A stretch of DNA of 64,000 nt from Schleiferiaceae bacterium (GTDB lineage Bacteria > Bacteroidota > Bacteroidia > Flavobacteriales > Schleiferiaceae). Location of the stretch: NCBI GenBank assembly GCA_018402665.1, contig JAGYIN010000001.1, forward strand, positions 1-64,000, given 5' to 3'. Below the pieces are notes generated by a model that searched no databases, was not told where the DNA came from, and worked only from the letters and a program-made list of their open reading frames with translations. The translations under genes were made by a program, and so were the position numbers. Position 1 is the first letter of the stretch. Every line of letters starts with the position of its first letter. Of the stretch, positions 28,658 to 39,200 are shown piece by piece.

Positions 28658-30379
28658 TTGACATCTATGAGCGCTGACGTTCTTTCTATAGCTACTCAAA
28701 ACGCCACTTTGTGGACATCAGATTTATTTGACGCTGAAACGCGTGCCGAAGCAGGCGCCCTTTTGAAGAAAGGCGGTGACGCTTTGATTGAGCCATTTTA
28801 TAAAGATTTGGACTTCGGTACAGGCGGTATGCGCGGAATCATGGGTGTGGTTTAACCGCATCAATGCGTATACATTAGGTCTAGCCACACAAGGATTGGC
28901 GAGCTACGCGCAAACTTTTTTTAATGGGAAGCCATTAAAAGCCGCCATCGCTTTTGACAGTAGAAACAACTCAAAGTCCTTCGCTCGTAAAGTAGCAGAG
29001 GTTTTGAGCGCAAACGGTGTTCACACGTTCCTTTTTGAAGATTTGCGTCCTACTCCAGAGCTGAGCTTCGCTGTACGTGAGTTGGGTTGTGATTTCGGTA
29101 TCGTTCTTACGGCCTCTCACAATCCAAAAGAATACAACGGCTACAAAGTGTATTGGAACGATGGTGGACAGCTTGTTCCTCCGCACGATAGCGCGGTGAT
29201 TGAACAGGTCCGGGCTACCCGTTTCGAAGATATCCGTTGGGATGCGAACGAGGCTTTGATTGAAATCGTTGGTACCGCCATCGATGATAAATACACTGAT
29301 ATGGTTGCGGGATTAAGTCTAAGCAATGCCGGTAAGACAGAACTGGATATTGTGTTTACCGCATTGCACGGCACCTCCATTATGAGCGTACCTCCTGCCC
29401 TTGCTAAGGCTGGATTCACCAACGTTCAGCTGGTCGAAGCACAAAGCACACCGGATGGAAACTTTCCTACTGTTGCGAGTCCGAATCCAGAAGAAAGTGC
29501 TGCATTAGCCATGGCTGTTGCCCAAGCGGAAGCTACGGGAGCTGATTTAGTGATCGGATGTGATCCAGATACGGACCGCGTCGGTATTGCGGTGAACGAT
29601 GGAACGGGTAAAATGCAACTTCTTAACGGTAACGACACTGCAGCTTTACTCGTTCACTATATACTCAACGCATATAAAACGAACGGTACCCTTCCAGCAA
29701 ACGGTTTTACCGCAGCCACCGTGGTCACTACTGATGTCGCAGACATCTCAGCTGCCTATGGGGTGCCTTGTTACCGTTGTTTGACGGGTTTTAAATGGAT
29801 CGCTGATATCATCAATAACAAACCCGAAGAACAATTCCTTGTGGGCGGTGAAGAGTCTTACGGCTACCTTATCGGAGATGATGTACGCGATAAAGATGCT
29901 GTTGCTTCTGCCGTTATGATTGCGGAAATGGCTGCAAATGCCAAAGCACAAGGCCGCACACCAGCCTGCAACAATTAGAAGCCATTCATCGCGAGTTTGG
30001 TCAATACCAAGAGCGATTGATATCCATCACAAAAAAAGGCCGCTCCGGCGCTCAGGAGATTGCTGATATGATGACTGCACTTCGCAACGACCCGCCTAAA
30101 ACTTTGGCTGGCTCACCGGTGATTGTTGCCATCGATCATGCAAAGTCGACTCAGACTGATCTTCGTACAGGGGCTACCTCTAGCACGCAACTTCCTGCTT
30201 CAAACGTATTGCAGTTTATCACGGAAGCTGGAGATAAGGTTAGTGCGCGCCCTTCGGGAACAGAGCCTAAAATCAAGTTCTATTTCAGCGTACGCACTAC
30301 TACGGGCGAAAGCCATGCTGCGACCAAAGCTGAACTTGAAAGAAAGATTGATACCTTTATTGAGGAATTAAACCTCTAA
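28658..30379 (+). pseudogene. Phospho-sugar mutase (phosphoglucomutase/phosphomannomutase), two frameshifts
   Basis: Three ORFs: GTGGMRGIMGV | NRINAYTLGLATQGLASY...LTASHNPKEYNGYKVYW...IGCDPDTDRVGI...GGEESYGYLIGD | ARPSGTEPKIKFYFSV. Breaks near 28855 and 29970. Confidence 0.85.
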
Positions 30380-30386
30380 TTCAAAC

Positions 30387-31559
30387 ATGAAGAATTTCAT
30401 CATCATTGGGGCCATTTCGATGGCGCCCTCTTGTGGGAACTCAGAAAAAGAAGACAATACTGAAGCTTTGACCTACCAGGGTCGAATCGTAATGCAACGG
30501 CTGTATATTTCAATGCATCCATCGATGGCGATCAACTCACCATATTTAACGGTGTGCATGAATCTATAGAAGTACAATTAGAAGGAGAAGATACCCTTCG
30601 CGGCACCTTCCCGGTCTTTGCATCGGACTTGTGGTTGATCAAAACCGATACAGGCTACTACGGATCGTATTATCGTACAGATGCAAAAGATTATACGCTT
30701 CCTCTGACCCTATTGCCAGGTAATCATAATCCTGGTCAAACAACAGATGTACCCGCATCCCAATATTACATTCTTCGAGACTATGGCAATGGTACAACAA
30801 GACCAGCCTTGCTTCAATTAGGAATTAAAGACAATAAAGTTGTTGGTACCATCGCGACTTCCACCGGCGACTTGCGATTCCTCACTGGGGAAAGGGTCGT
30901 AGACGAAGGTGGTTATACCCTTATGGGCTTTGATGGAAGATTTATCAATAACGTGGAATTTGTGACCATCGGGGATTCCGTTTTCGGAAATGTATGGTCC
31001 GGAAAAACTGGTTATTACCACTTCAAGGGTGTTGCAGATGATGATGCCACGCTGGAAGATCCAGAGGAAATGTCAAAGTTGCGCGAAGACTACACCCATA
31101 TAGAATGGCATTTGCCGGGACAGTGGCGTTACGGTGCATTTTGACAGTCGTACCATCACAAAACCTACCATCTTAGCCATCAGGATCGTGGTGTCCCAAC
31201 TGTATGGACGAAGGCCGAGTGGACCAGTACTATCGCGGGTGGACTATTGATGTTTCGGGCTGAGCTACTGATACAGTGGGACTTTGGAAGAAGCAACCGC
31301 TGCAGTACAGAAAATGGAGCGCGATCTAGGCACCTCCTTCCCCATGGTCATTGCAACCTTCGATCCTAAGCAGGACCGCAATGCCGTATTGCCGTTGGAA
31401 CAGATTCGAAGCTACCCAACGTCTATAATGTTAGACCACGAGGGGAATGTAGTGAAGATTCATACCGGTTTTTACGGGCCATCTACCAAAGAATACGAAG
31501 CCTACGTCAAAGAAACCCGTGAAGAATTAGAAGCATTAGTTGCAAAGGCGAATGGCTAA
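30387..31559 (+). pseudogene. TlpA/thioredoxin-like lipoprotein with at least two frameshifts
   Basis: Fragments: MKNFIIIGAISMAPSCGNSEKED (lipoprotein start); VHESIEVQLEGEDTLRGTFPVF...; near 31175-31210 SGSWCPNCMDE is readable across a frame break; then EEATAAVQKMERDLGTSFPMVIATFDPKQ...YPTSIMLDHEGNVVKIHTGFYGP. Confidence 0.75.
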
Positions 31560-32061
31560 TTATCTCGAACGCATATTTGACGATTTCAAGGAACTTGCTC
31601 GCTCCAAACGGAAAGAGAACAAGAAGTTCTTTGCCCGATTGTCCAAGCATGAAGGCAAAAAGCTTAATGCTCAATTTCATGCGATGCACAAGGAAGTCTT
31701 TGCGGAGACAGACTGCTTGAAATGCGCGCGATGCTGCCGCGCCACAGGGCCATTACTTACTAAACAGGATATTGGCCGTATTTCCAAAAAGCAAGGAATG
31801 AAAGCGGCAGATTTCGAAGCGAGCTATTTGCGCGTCGACGAAGATGGGGATTGGGTGATGAACAGCCTACCCTGCCCGTTTTTAGCACTAGACACGAACA
31901 AGTGTACGATATACGAATATGCACCCAAGGCTTGCCGCCAATTCCCGCATACGGATCATCCAAACATGAAATCTATACTCCCGCTCACCGAAACCAATGT
32001 ACGGCATTGTCCGGCTGTTTACGAAATGGTAGAGCGCATGAAGTTAAGTGCTGATATCTAG
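31552..32061 (+). CDS. YkgJ family cysteine-cluster protein (putative zinc/iron-chelating)
   Basis: DCLKCARCCRATGPLLTKQDI, CPFLALDTNKCTIYEYAPKACRQFPH. Confidence 0.85.
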   Translation: MANYLERIFDDFKELARSKRKENKKFFARLSKHEGKKLNAQFHAMHKEVFAETDCLKCARCCRATGPLLTKQDIGRISKKQGMKAADFEASYLRVDEDGDWVMNSLPCPFLALDTNKCTIYEYAPKACRQFPHTDHPNMKSILPLTETNVRHCPAVYEMVERMKLSADI

Positions 32062-33707
32062 CTACTTAACTCTTGTTGTTTCAAGCCAAAATGTAAGATG
32101 TTTGCGATACAAACAACGACCGCAGACCCAATAACATTGTACCACAGAAAGCCTAGAGAAATAACATCGACGGTATTTAGGTAATGTACTAAGAAGACCA
32201 CGAATTGGCCCACAATACCGGCTATGAAAATGGACTTTCCACCGATGTGTTTCATAAAAAGAGCCACAAGAAATATCCCCAATATGGTGCCATAGAAAAG
32301 GCTACCCAGGACATTTACCAATTGGATCAAATTCTCATACAACGGAGCTGCCAATGCCACACTAATAGCGGCGATTCCCCACAACAGGGTTAGACTCCGA
32401 ATGACGCGTTTTGGATGTTGCGCTTCGCCTCGAAACACTTGGTAATAATCTACATATGTCGTGGTTGCCAGAGCGCTGACCTCCCCTGCAGTGCTGGACA
32501 TTGCTGCGCTGATGATCACTGCAAGCAGTAAACCAACCAACCCTTTGGGCAGAAAATTAAGTACGAAGGTGATAAACACGTAGTCGGTGTCTTTGCGTTG
32601 AAAATTAGGCACATTAGCTTCAAGGGTGGCCATGTACGTTTCCCGGAGTTGTACGAGCTGTTCTTTATGGGCATCTACTGCCTCCCAATCGCCTTGGAAA
32701 AGCGCTTCGCGCTTGGCTTCGAAGACGTCGGTATGACGGTTTTCTAATTGGTCCAATGTGGCTTGAATTTCAACAGGCGCGCGCTTCACTTCGCTTTCGT
32801 TAAAGAAAATAGGCGGTTGCGTGAATTGGTAAAAGACAAACAAGAGCACGCCAATAGCTAAGATGGAAAACTGCATGGGCACCTTAAACACGCCATTAAA
32901 CAACAATCCAAAACGGCTTGTCGACTGGTTTTCAGCACCTAAATAACGCTGCACTTGACTTTGATCGGTTCCGAGGTAACTCAATGAGAGAAACAATCCA
33001 CCGGCAAGACCGGACCATAATGTGTAACGCGTTCCAGGATCTAGACTGGTATTAATAATATTCAGCTTCCCCATACGCCCCGCTATATCATAGGCTTGCG
33101 GAAAGCTCACGGGTATTTTATCGACCAGTAAATAGGCCGCAATGCCCATACCGCCGAGGATGGTGAGCATCTGCCACTTTTGAGTTACCGCAACGGCTGC
33201 AGAGCCACCTGAAACGGTATAGAAGACTACAATAAGCCCGATAATGACAATCATAAGATTAAGCGATACGCCTAATGCTGCACTTAAAACGATCGCAGGT
33301 GCGAAAATGGTAATACCGGCAGCCAATCCTCGAGACATTAAAAAGAGTGCCGCTGTAAACAGTCTGGTCTTTCGGTCAAAACGCTGTTCAAGAAACTGGT
33401 AGGCGGTAACCGCACTCATCTTTCGATAGGCCGGTACAAAGAAGATACTGACTAGAATGACTGCCAGAGGGAGTCCGAAGTAAAATTGGATAAACCCCAT
33501 ATCCTCCGCGTAGGCCTGACCCGGAGTGGAAAGAAAAGTAATGGCAGAGGCTTGTGTCGCCATGATCCCTAAACCTATGGTCCAGAGGCTCACATCCTTT
33601 GAGCCACTTAAGAGCTCGCCCGCCCCTTTACGGCGTGTTTTAAATACACCGTATCCAACAATCGCCGCAAGGGTCGTTACTAATACAATCCAGTCTAGTG
33701 CGTGCAT
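32058..33707 (-). CDS. Sodium:solute symporter (SSS family)
   Basis: TLAAIVGYGVFKTRRKGAGELLSGSKDVSLWTIGLGIMATQASAITFLSTPGQAYAEDMGFIQFYFG; multiple TM segments. Confidence 0.9.
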   Translation of the reverse strand: MHALDWIVLVTTLAAIVGYGVFKTRRKGAGELLSGSKDVSLWTIGLGIMATQASAITFLSTPGQAYAEDMGFIQFYFGLPLAVILVSIFFVPAYRKMSAVTAYQFLEQRFDRKTRLFTAALFLMSRGLAAGITIFAPAIVLSAALGVSLNLMIVIIGLIVVFYTVSGGSAAVAVTQKWQMLTILGGMGIAAYLLVDKIPVSFPQAYDIAGRMGKLNIINTSLDPGTRYTLWSGLAGGLFLSLSYLGTDQSQVQRYLGAENQSTSRFGLLFNGVFKVPMQFSILAIGVLLFVFYQFTQPPIFFNESEVKRAPVEIQATLDQLENRHTDVFEAKREALFQGDWEAVDAHKEQLVQLRETYMATLEANVPNFQRKDTDYVFITFVLNFLPKGLVGLLLAVIISAAMSSTAGEVSALATTTYVDYYQVFRGEAQHPKRVIRSLTLLWGIAAISVALAAPLYENLIQLVNVLGSLFYGTILGIFLVALFMKHIGGKSIFIAGIVGQFVVFLVHYLNTVDVISLGFLWYNVIGSAVVVCIANILHFGLKQQELSS

Positions 33708-33821
33708 TTACACGTATTGACGCGTAATGAAATAGAACGCTACAATCTCTGCCACCAAAAGCGCTACCACGCCGATGTAGTATTTCTTCCAATTTATGAT
33801 TGAGGTGTTCTTAACGGTCAT
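33708..33821 (-). CDS. 37-aa single-TM microprotein between PIG-L deacetylase and symporter (absent from ORF track)
   Basis: MTVKNTSIINWKKYYIGVVALLVAEIVAFYFITRQYV*. Start overlaps the end of the PIG-L gene; stop abuts the symporter start. Confidence 0.65.
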   Translation of the reverse strand: MTVKNTSIINWKKYYIGVVALLVAEIVAFYFITRQYV

Positions 33822-36228
33822 AGTGTAGTATATTTTGAAGTAATCTTAAAGCCCCTGGAACGCCCTTTGGCAATTCTCTGAAGAGCGACAAACCTGTGTA
33901 AATTACGGAACCTTTGCCATATGATGCAACTGTGATTGAGTTTTCATATACTGTCCCCGTAGACTCTGTAATGCTCAATGCCGTAGTATAGCCTTCGTAT
34001 GCACTCGGAAAATATAAACCCCGCTCCTGTACCCATTGTTCAAAATCGGCGGTACTTAATTCATTAGGACGCTGCAAAAGAACCGATTCCTTTAAAGCTA
34101 CCGGCGCCTCTTCTTCAGTCACTCGATCACGTCCAATAGTCAACGGCACGGGCAATGGCAATGCCATACCGCTTCTTCCGGCTGTAGTGTAGGTCACGAC
34201 AAAATTTCCGCCATTGGCCACAAAACTTTTGATGCGCTCCTCACGCTCCATCAACCATGCTTCGGTGTTAAACGCACGAATACCTACCAAAACAGCATCC
34301 ACTTCATCCCAAAGCTCTGGAGTCTCTTCTGTAATTCTAACCACTTCATAGCCTACGCTCTCCAGCGTCTCATCCATCAAATCCCCTGCCCCCTCGATGT
34401 AGCCTACTTTTATGCGCTTTTTATTGAGGTCGAGGACGGTCAATGTCGCTTGTGCCGGAGAGTACCTATAATGTGTACCTATATGTGGGTAGCTGATGGT
34501 TTGTTTCTCATCAATAGACTTTGGAATGGCCATTTTTGGTGTTTCAATAGTTGATGACAAGAAAACTAAATACTTCCCATCTTCCATTTTCGCCGGAATT
34601 TCCTCAGTGAAATGATTCCATCCGGCATTCAATTTTTCACTTCTATTTATAGAAGAAGACAAAAAATCATGCTTTTCCAACTGAACAAAGTGATAATCCT
34701 CCGTAACCGGTCTCCATCCTTGATTTATAAAATCTAAAGACCAACTCAACTCCCCCCCATCCTTGGAGTAAATACTATATCCAATAGATCCTTTCTTGCC
34801 AGTATTCCAATAAACGGTTTGGTCGAACTTCGCATGAATGGCCGGCTCCACTGCGATGGCCTCTCGGTATTCCCCTACGGCGCGGTCACTAAGTTTCGCA
34901 ACAGGCTTGAGGTAAAGCATTATGATGGCGGATTCATGTTCTAATCGGACCCTGATAAACTTTGTGATTTTTCCCTCATCGTACAAATCTACCTCGAGCT
35001 CCTGCCCTTCGCTAGTGAGTACCTGTGCGGGATTCAAACCCATGTCCTTATTCGGCGCCTTGACCGAAGCCAGTTGTACGTCCACATTAAAATTCAGGGC
35101 TTGAAGCGCTAACGTCGCAGGATACGAAGAACCTTCTGGCATAGGGTTTACAGAAGTGAAGACCTCAGCATACACGCCTAATAAATGGAGCATTACGTTT
35201 TGCCAGCGCTGGTATTTATCAGATTCCGGGGCGGTTTGCTCTAACAATATTTGGCCGAGCGCTGCCCATTTGGCAATGGCTTGTTTTTGGTCACCTATTT
35301 CCAGAGCAAAGGCTGCATCCTGCGCCAACAAACTTTGCGCATCCGCGCCACGCTCCGGCATGAGGAAAGAAGATAAATCGCCTCCACCCCAGAGCTTTTT
35401 GAAGTACTCTTCACGTGGGCCGCGATTGATGGGGACACCAAATCCCTGGCACTTGTGCATGGAACGTGCAGCGTCGCCAATGGCTCCGTAGGTATCACCG
35501 AGCAATGGATCAAATCCGCTCATATCGAGATATACCGCTTCTGGATCGTCCTTTAGGGTTTCGTCCCACCAAACCGAAGTGTTCCACCAAACGCCCTGCA
35601 CCGACCACGCTGCTGTTTCTATATCGTACTTCTCGTCCGCAGCAAGCGCGGCACATTCGATGGCCAATTCAGCAGATGCCGTGTGGTGGCCATGACCTGC
35701 CCTCTGGTCGGGAGGAAAACGTGTGATGATAAAATCCGGCTTCAGTTCACGGATGGTGCGGACGGCTTGCAGTTGAAGATCGTCGTGATCCCATTTCGTC
35801 CATACCTCGTCCACACTTTTTGAATAGCCGAAGTCTAAGGCATTTGTGAAGCGCTGGTTTCCACCATCTATGCTGCGTGCCGCGCGGAGTTCGTGCTCCC
35901 GAATCACACCCAGATCGGCTCCAAGCTCGTCTCCTATCAAATTCTGTCCGCCCGAACCTCGGGTGAGTGACAAATACGTGGTCTCAGCATCCAATGCATT
36001 CGATAACCAAGAGATCAGGCGGGTGTTTTCATCGTCCGGATGGGCAGCCATGTATAAAACACGTTTCCCAGATCCAAAGCGCTCCATTTCTGCCAAGGCT
36101 GCACTTTGAGTAAGCGGAGCATATTGCGCAAACAGTTGATTTCCAAATGCTAATAAAAGTGACACCAAAAAAGCCTGAACAAATGAACTGCTGGGTGTTA
36201 TCTTGGTAACCTTATTTATTGAATCCAT
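33811..36228 (-). CDS. PIG-L (LmbE-like) family deacetylase, secreted
   Basis: VLYMAAHPDDENTRLISWLSNALDAETTYLSLTRGSGGQNLIGDELGADLGVIREHELRAARSIDGG; signal peptide FVQAFLVSLLLAFGNQLFAQ. Start set at MDSINK. Confidence 0.88.
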   Translation of the reverse strand: MDSINKVTKITPSSSFVQAFLVSLLLAFGNQLFAQYAPLTQSAALAEMERFGSGKRVLYMAAHPDDENTRLISWLSNALDAETTYLSLTRGSGGQNLIGDELGADLGVIREHELRAARSIDGGNQRFTNALDFGYSKSVDEVWTKWDHDDLQLQAVRTIRELKPDFIITRFPPDQRAGHGHHTASAELAIECAALAADEKYDIETAAWSVQGVWWNTSVWWDETLKDDPEAVYLDMSGFDPLLGDTYGAIGDAARSMHKCQGFGVPINRGPREEYFKKLWGGGDLSSFLMPERGADAQSLLAQDAAFALEIGDQKQAIAKWAALGQILLEQTAPESDKYQRWQNVMLHLLGVYAEVFTSVNPMPEGSSYPATLALQALNFNVDVQLASVKAPNKDMGLNPAQVLTSEGQELEVDLYDEGKITKFIRVRLEHESAIIMLYLKPVAKLSDRAVGEYREAIAVEPAIHAKFDQTVYWNTGKKGSIGYSIYSKDGGELSWSLDFINQGWRPVTEDYHFVQLEKHDFLSSSINRSEKLNAGWNHFTEEIPAKMEDGKYLVFLSSTIETPKMAIPKSIDEKQTISYPHIGTHYRYSPAQATLTVLDLNKKRIKVGYIEGAGDLMDETLESVGYEVVRITEETPELWDEVDAVLVGIRAFNTEAWLMEREERIKSFVANGGNFVVTYTTAGRSGMALPLPVPLTIGRDRVTEEEAPVALKESVLLQRPNELSTADFEQWVQERGLYFPSAYEGYTTALSITESTGTVYENSITVASYGKGSVIYTGLSLFRELPKGVPGALRLLQNILHYDR

Positions 36229-39200
36229 GGTTAGATTTTTACTTTTCCTATTAACGTTGACGTCATTCGCAGCGCAAGCCCAGCTTAAAGTCCAATTAAA
36301 ATCGGGCACTTACCACATAACGGAAGGCACGTTTAAGCAACTAAGCAATACCCAAGCGACCTACGGAGTGGGACTTTGGGACCGTGTCGTGCTCGCCGAA
36401 GATAAAAAAGCATTGACCGATTTAGGTGTAGAACTCGGGCATTATTTGCCTAAAAACGCGTTTGAAGTAAAAATTCCTGCGGGAGTAACCATCGCCCAAT
36501 TGCGTGATGCGGGGCTCAGTGCTTTTGTAAAATGGACGCCAAGGATGAAGCTTGATGGCCCCCTCGCCATAGGTGACTGGCCGGAATGGGCCGTACTGAA
36601 TGACGGTCGTGTAGCCGTTCAGTTCAAAACTTCTGAAAACTGGAGCGCACCTTCATTAGTCTCACAAGTCGTCGATCTCGATGACCACTGGCACACTGCA
36701 GTTCTCAAACCCGAATCACTCCTATCCTTGGCACAAGATGATGCCGTTCTTTTTATTCAAGCCATTGAAGAACCAGGAACACCAGAAAATTACAACAGTC
36801 GCGCTGCCGCGAGAACTGCCTATAGCCAAGGCCAAACTCCTTTTGACGGATCTAACGTGGTCGTGGGTCTAGGCGATGATGGTGATATAGGTCCACATGC
36901 AGATTACAAAGGCCGATTAACCTCACTTGCTGGCAACAGTATAGGTGACCATGGAGACCATGTTGCAGGTACTATTTTCGGCGCAGGAAACATCGACCCT
37001 ACTGCCGAAGGCAATGCTCCAGGAGCTACCATGGTTTACTACGACTATCCGAGCAATCTAAGCAATGTAGACGCGCATTATGTCTCTTACGGAATACGAG
37101 TAACCAACAGCTCTTATTCGAATGGTTGTAACGCAGGTTACACCTTTTATGCGCAACAGATGGATAAAGATGTTCGGGATAATGCGGCACTAGTGCATGT
37201 ATTTAGCGCAGGTAATTCAAACGGATCCAATTGTGGTTACGGAGCAGGATCGCAATGGGGAAATATTACTGGTGGCCATAAACAAGGAAAAAATGTTATT
37301 GCAACGGCGAACATCACAAGTACAGATGCAATTGCAACGTCCTCGTCGCGCGGTCCAGCAGCGGACGGTCGAATTAAACCTGATCTAGCTGCAGTCGGCA
37401 CAAATGTCTATTCCACCATTGACCCCCATACCTATGGTAACAAAACCGGTACGTCAATGTCTGCTCCTGGTGTTGCAGGGTACTTCGCTGTATTGCACAA
37501 TACTTTTGACGTGTTACAGCAGGACACTGCAGATGCAGGTCTATTGAAAGCCATCGCAATGAATACTGCAGATGATTTGGGTAATCCAGGTCCTGATTTT
37601 ATTTACGGTTACGGAAGGGTCAATGCGCGCAAAGCGCTTAAAGTCATTCAAGACACGCAGTTCTTTAGTAACAGTATTACTACAAATGACACCTTAACCT
37701 ATACTATTTCGCTACCTGCCGGAGTCAATAAATTCAGTGCGATGCTCTACTGGACCGATAAAGAAGGTTCTACGAATGCATCAAAAGCATTGGTCAATAA
37801 TTTAGATTTTGAAGTAACTGATCTGACTGGTGCTACAACCTATCAACCTTGGGTTCTAGATCCAACACCCAACACGACTACCTTACTCTACGGCGCAACT
37901 CGAGGTGTTGATACCCTCAATAACGCTGAACAAGTGACGCTTGACGCTCCGAATTCTGGTGATTACAAGTTTACCGTATACGGTACGAACATCCCCCAAG
38001 GGCCACAGAAGTTCTACATTGTGTATGCAATGGACATAGAAACGAATCCCATTTCATTTCCACATGCAGGAGCAAAATTGGTACCCGGAGCAAATTATGT
38101 GCGCTGGAACGGGGCTACCTCATTAACGTGGGACTATTCTACTGACAGCATGAGTACCTGGACTAGTGTGGGATTGAGTGCTATTGGAGGAAATAGGGTT
38201 GCGAATTGGAATGTACCAAACGTTGCAACTAAAAATGCCTTCTTACGCAATATTCAAGGCTCAGATACTACCATAGCCGGACCCTTTGTTATTTTAAATG
38301 CGCCCACGAATCTCAGTATCGATTGGGCTTGTCCGGACAGTATTAAAATCTCGTTCAGCCCGGTAACAGGAGCTACAGACTACACCGCGTACATTTTAGG
38401 CACATCCTACATGGACAGTGTATACAGTAGTACGAACACAAGTATGATTATTCCTTATCAGCCCTTGAACGGTACTTGGCTCAGTGTGAGTGCTGGAATC
38501 AACTCCACTCAAGGAAGACGCGCTTATGCTGTAACGCTCCCCTCAGGAACCAACGCCTGTCCACTTCCTCGCGATGGTGGTATCAGTGCAATACTAAGCC
38601 CACAATTCATCACTTCTTGTCAAAGTCCTGTTCAACCTGTGAGCATCACTGTGACTAATCCTTCAACGCAAATCCTAGATACGTTACCCGTCGCCATGAC
38701 CTTCGGGTCAACCACGGTACGTGATACCTTCTTTGGTTCTTTAAATTCGTATGCTGATACCACTTTCACCTTCGCTTCCCCTATTGTATGGAGTGGAACG
38801 GCAGCCCAAACGCTTAAAGTTTGGTCAGAACTCAGTGGCGATCAAAACAGTTTAAATGACACTGTAATCCAGAGTATCAATTATTACAATTCGTCGCTCT
38901 ATGGATTGCCCTTTACCCAGAATTTTGACGGGTTTTCAAATTGTAATACGAATACCAATTGTGGTGGAACTGTGTGTAATTTAGGTGGCGATTTCATCAA
39001 CTTGACAAATGGAACAGAGGACGATATCGACTGGCGTACCAACAACGGTTCAACGGCTTCTAGCGGAACAGGACCTTCTTCCGGTACGGGCGGAGGCGGA
39101 AAATACCTTTACCTTGAAGCTTCAGGAAATTGTGAATTTCAAGAAGCAGTATTGTATACGCCGTGTATCGATTTAGCAGGGAGCATTGCGCCAGAACTAC

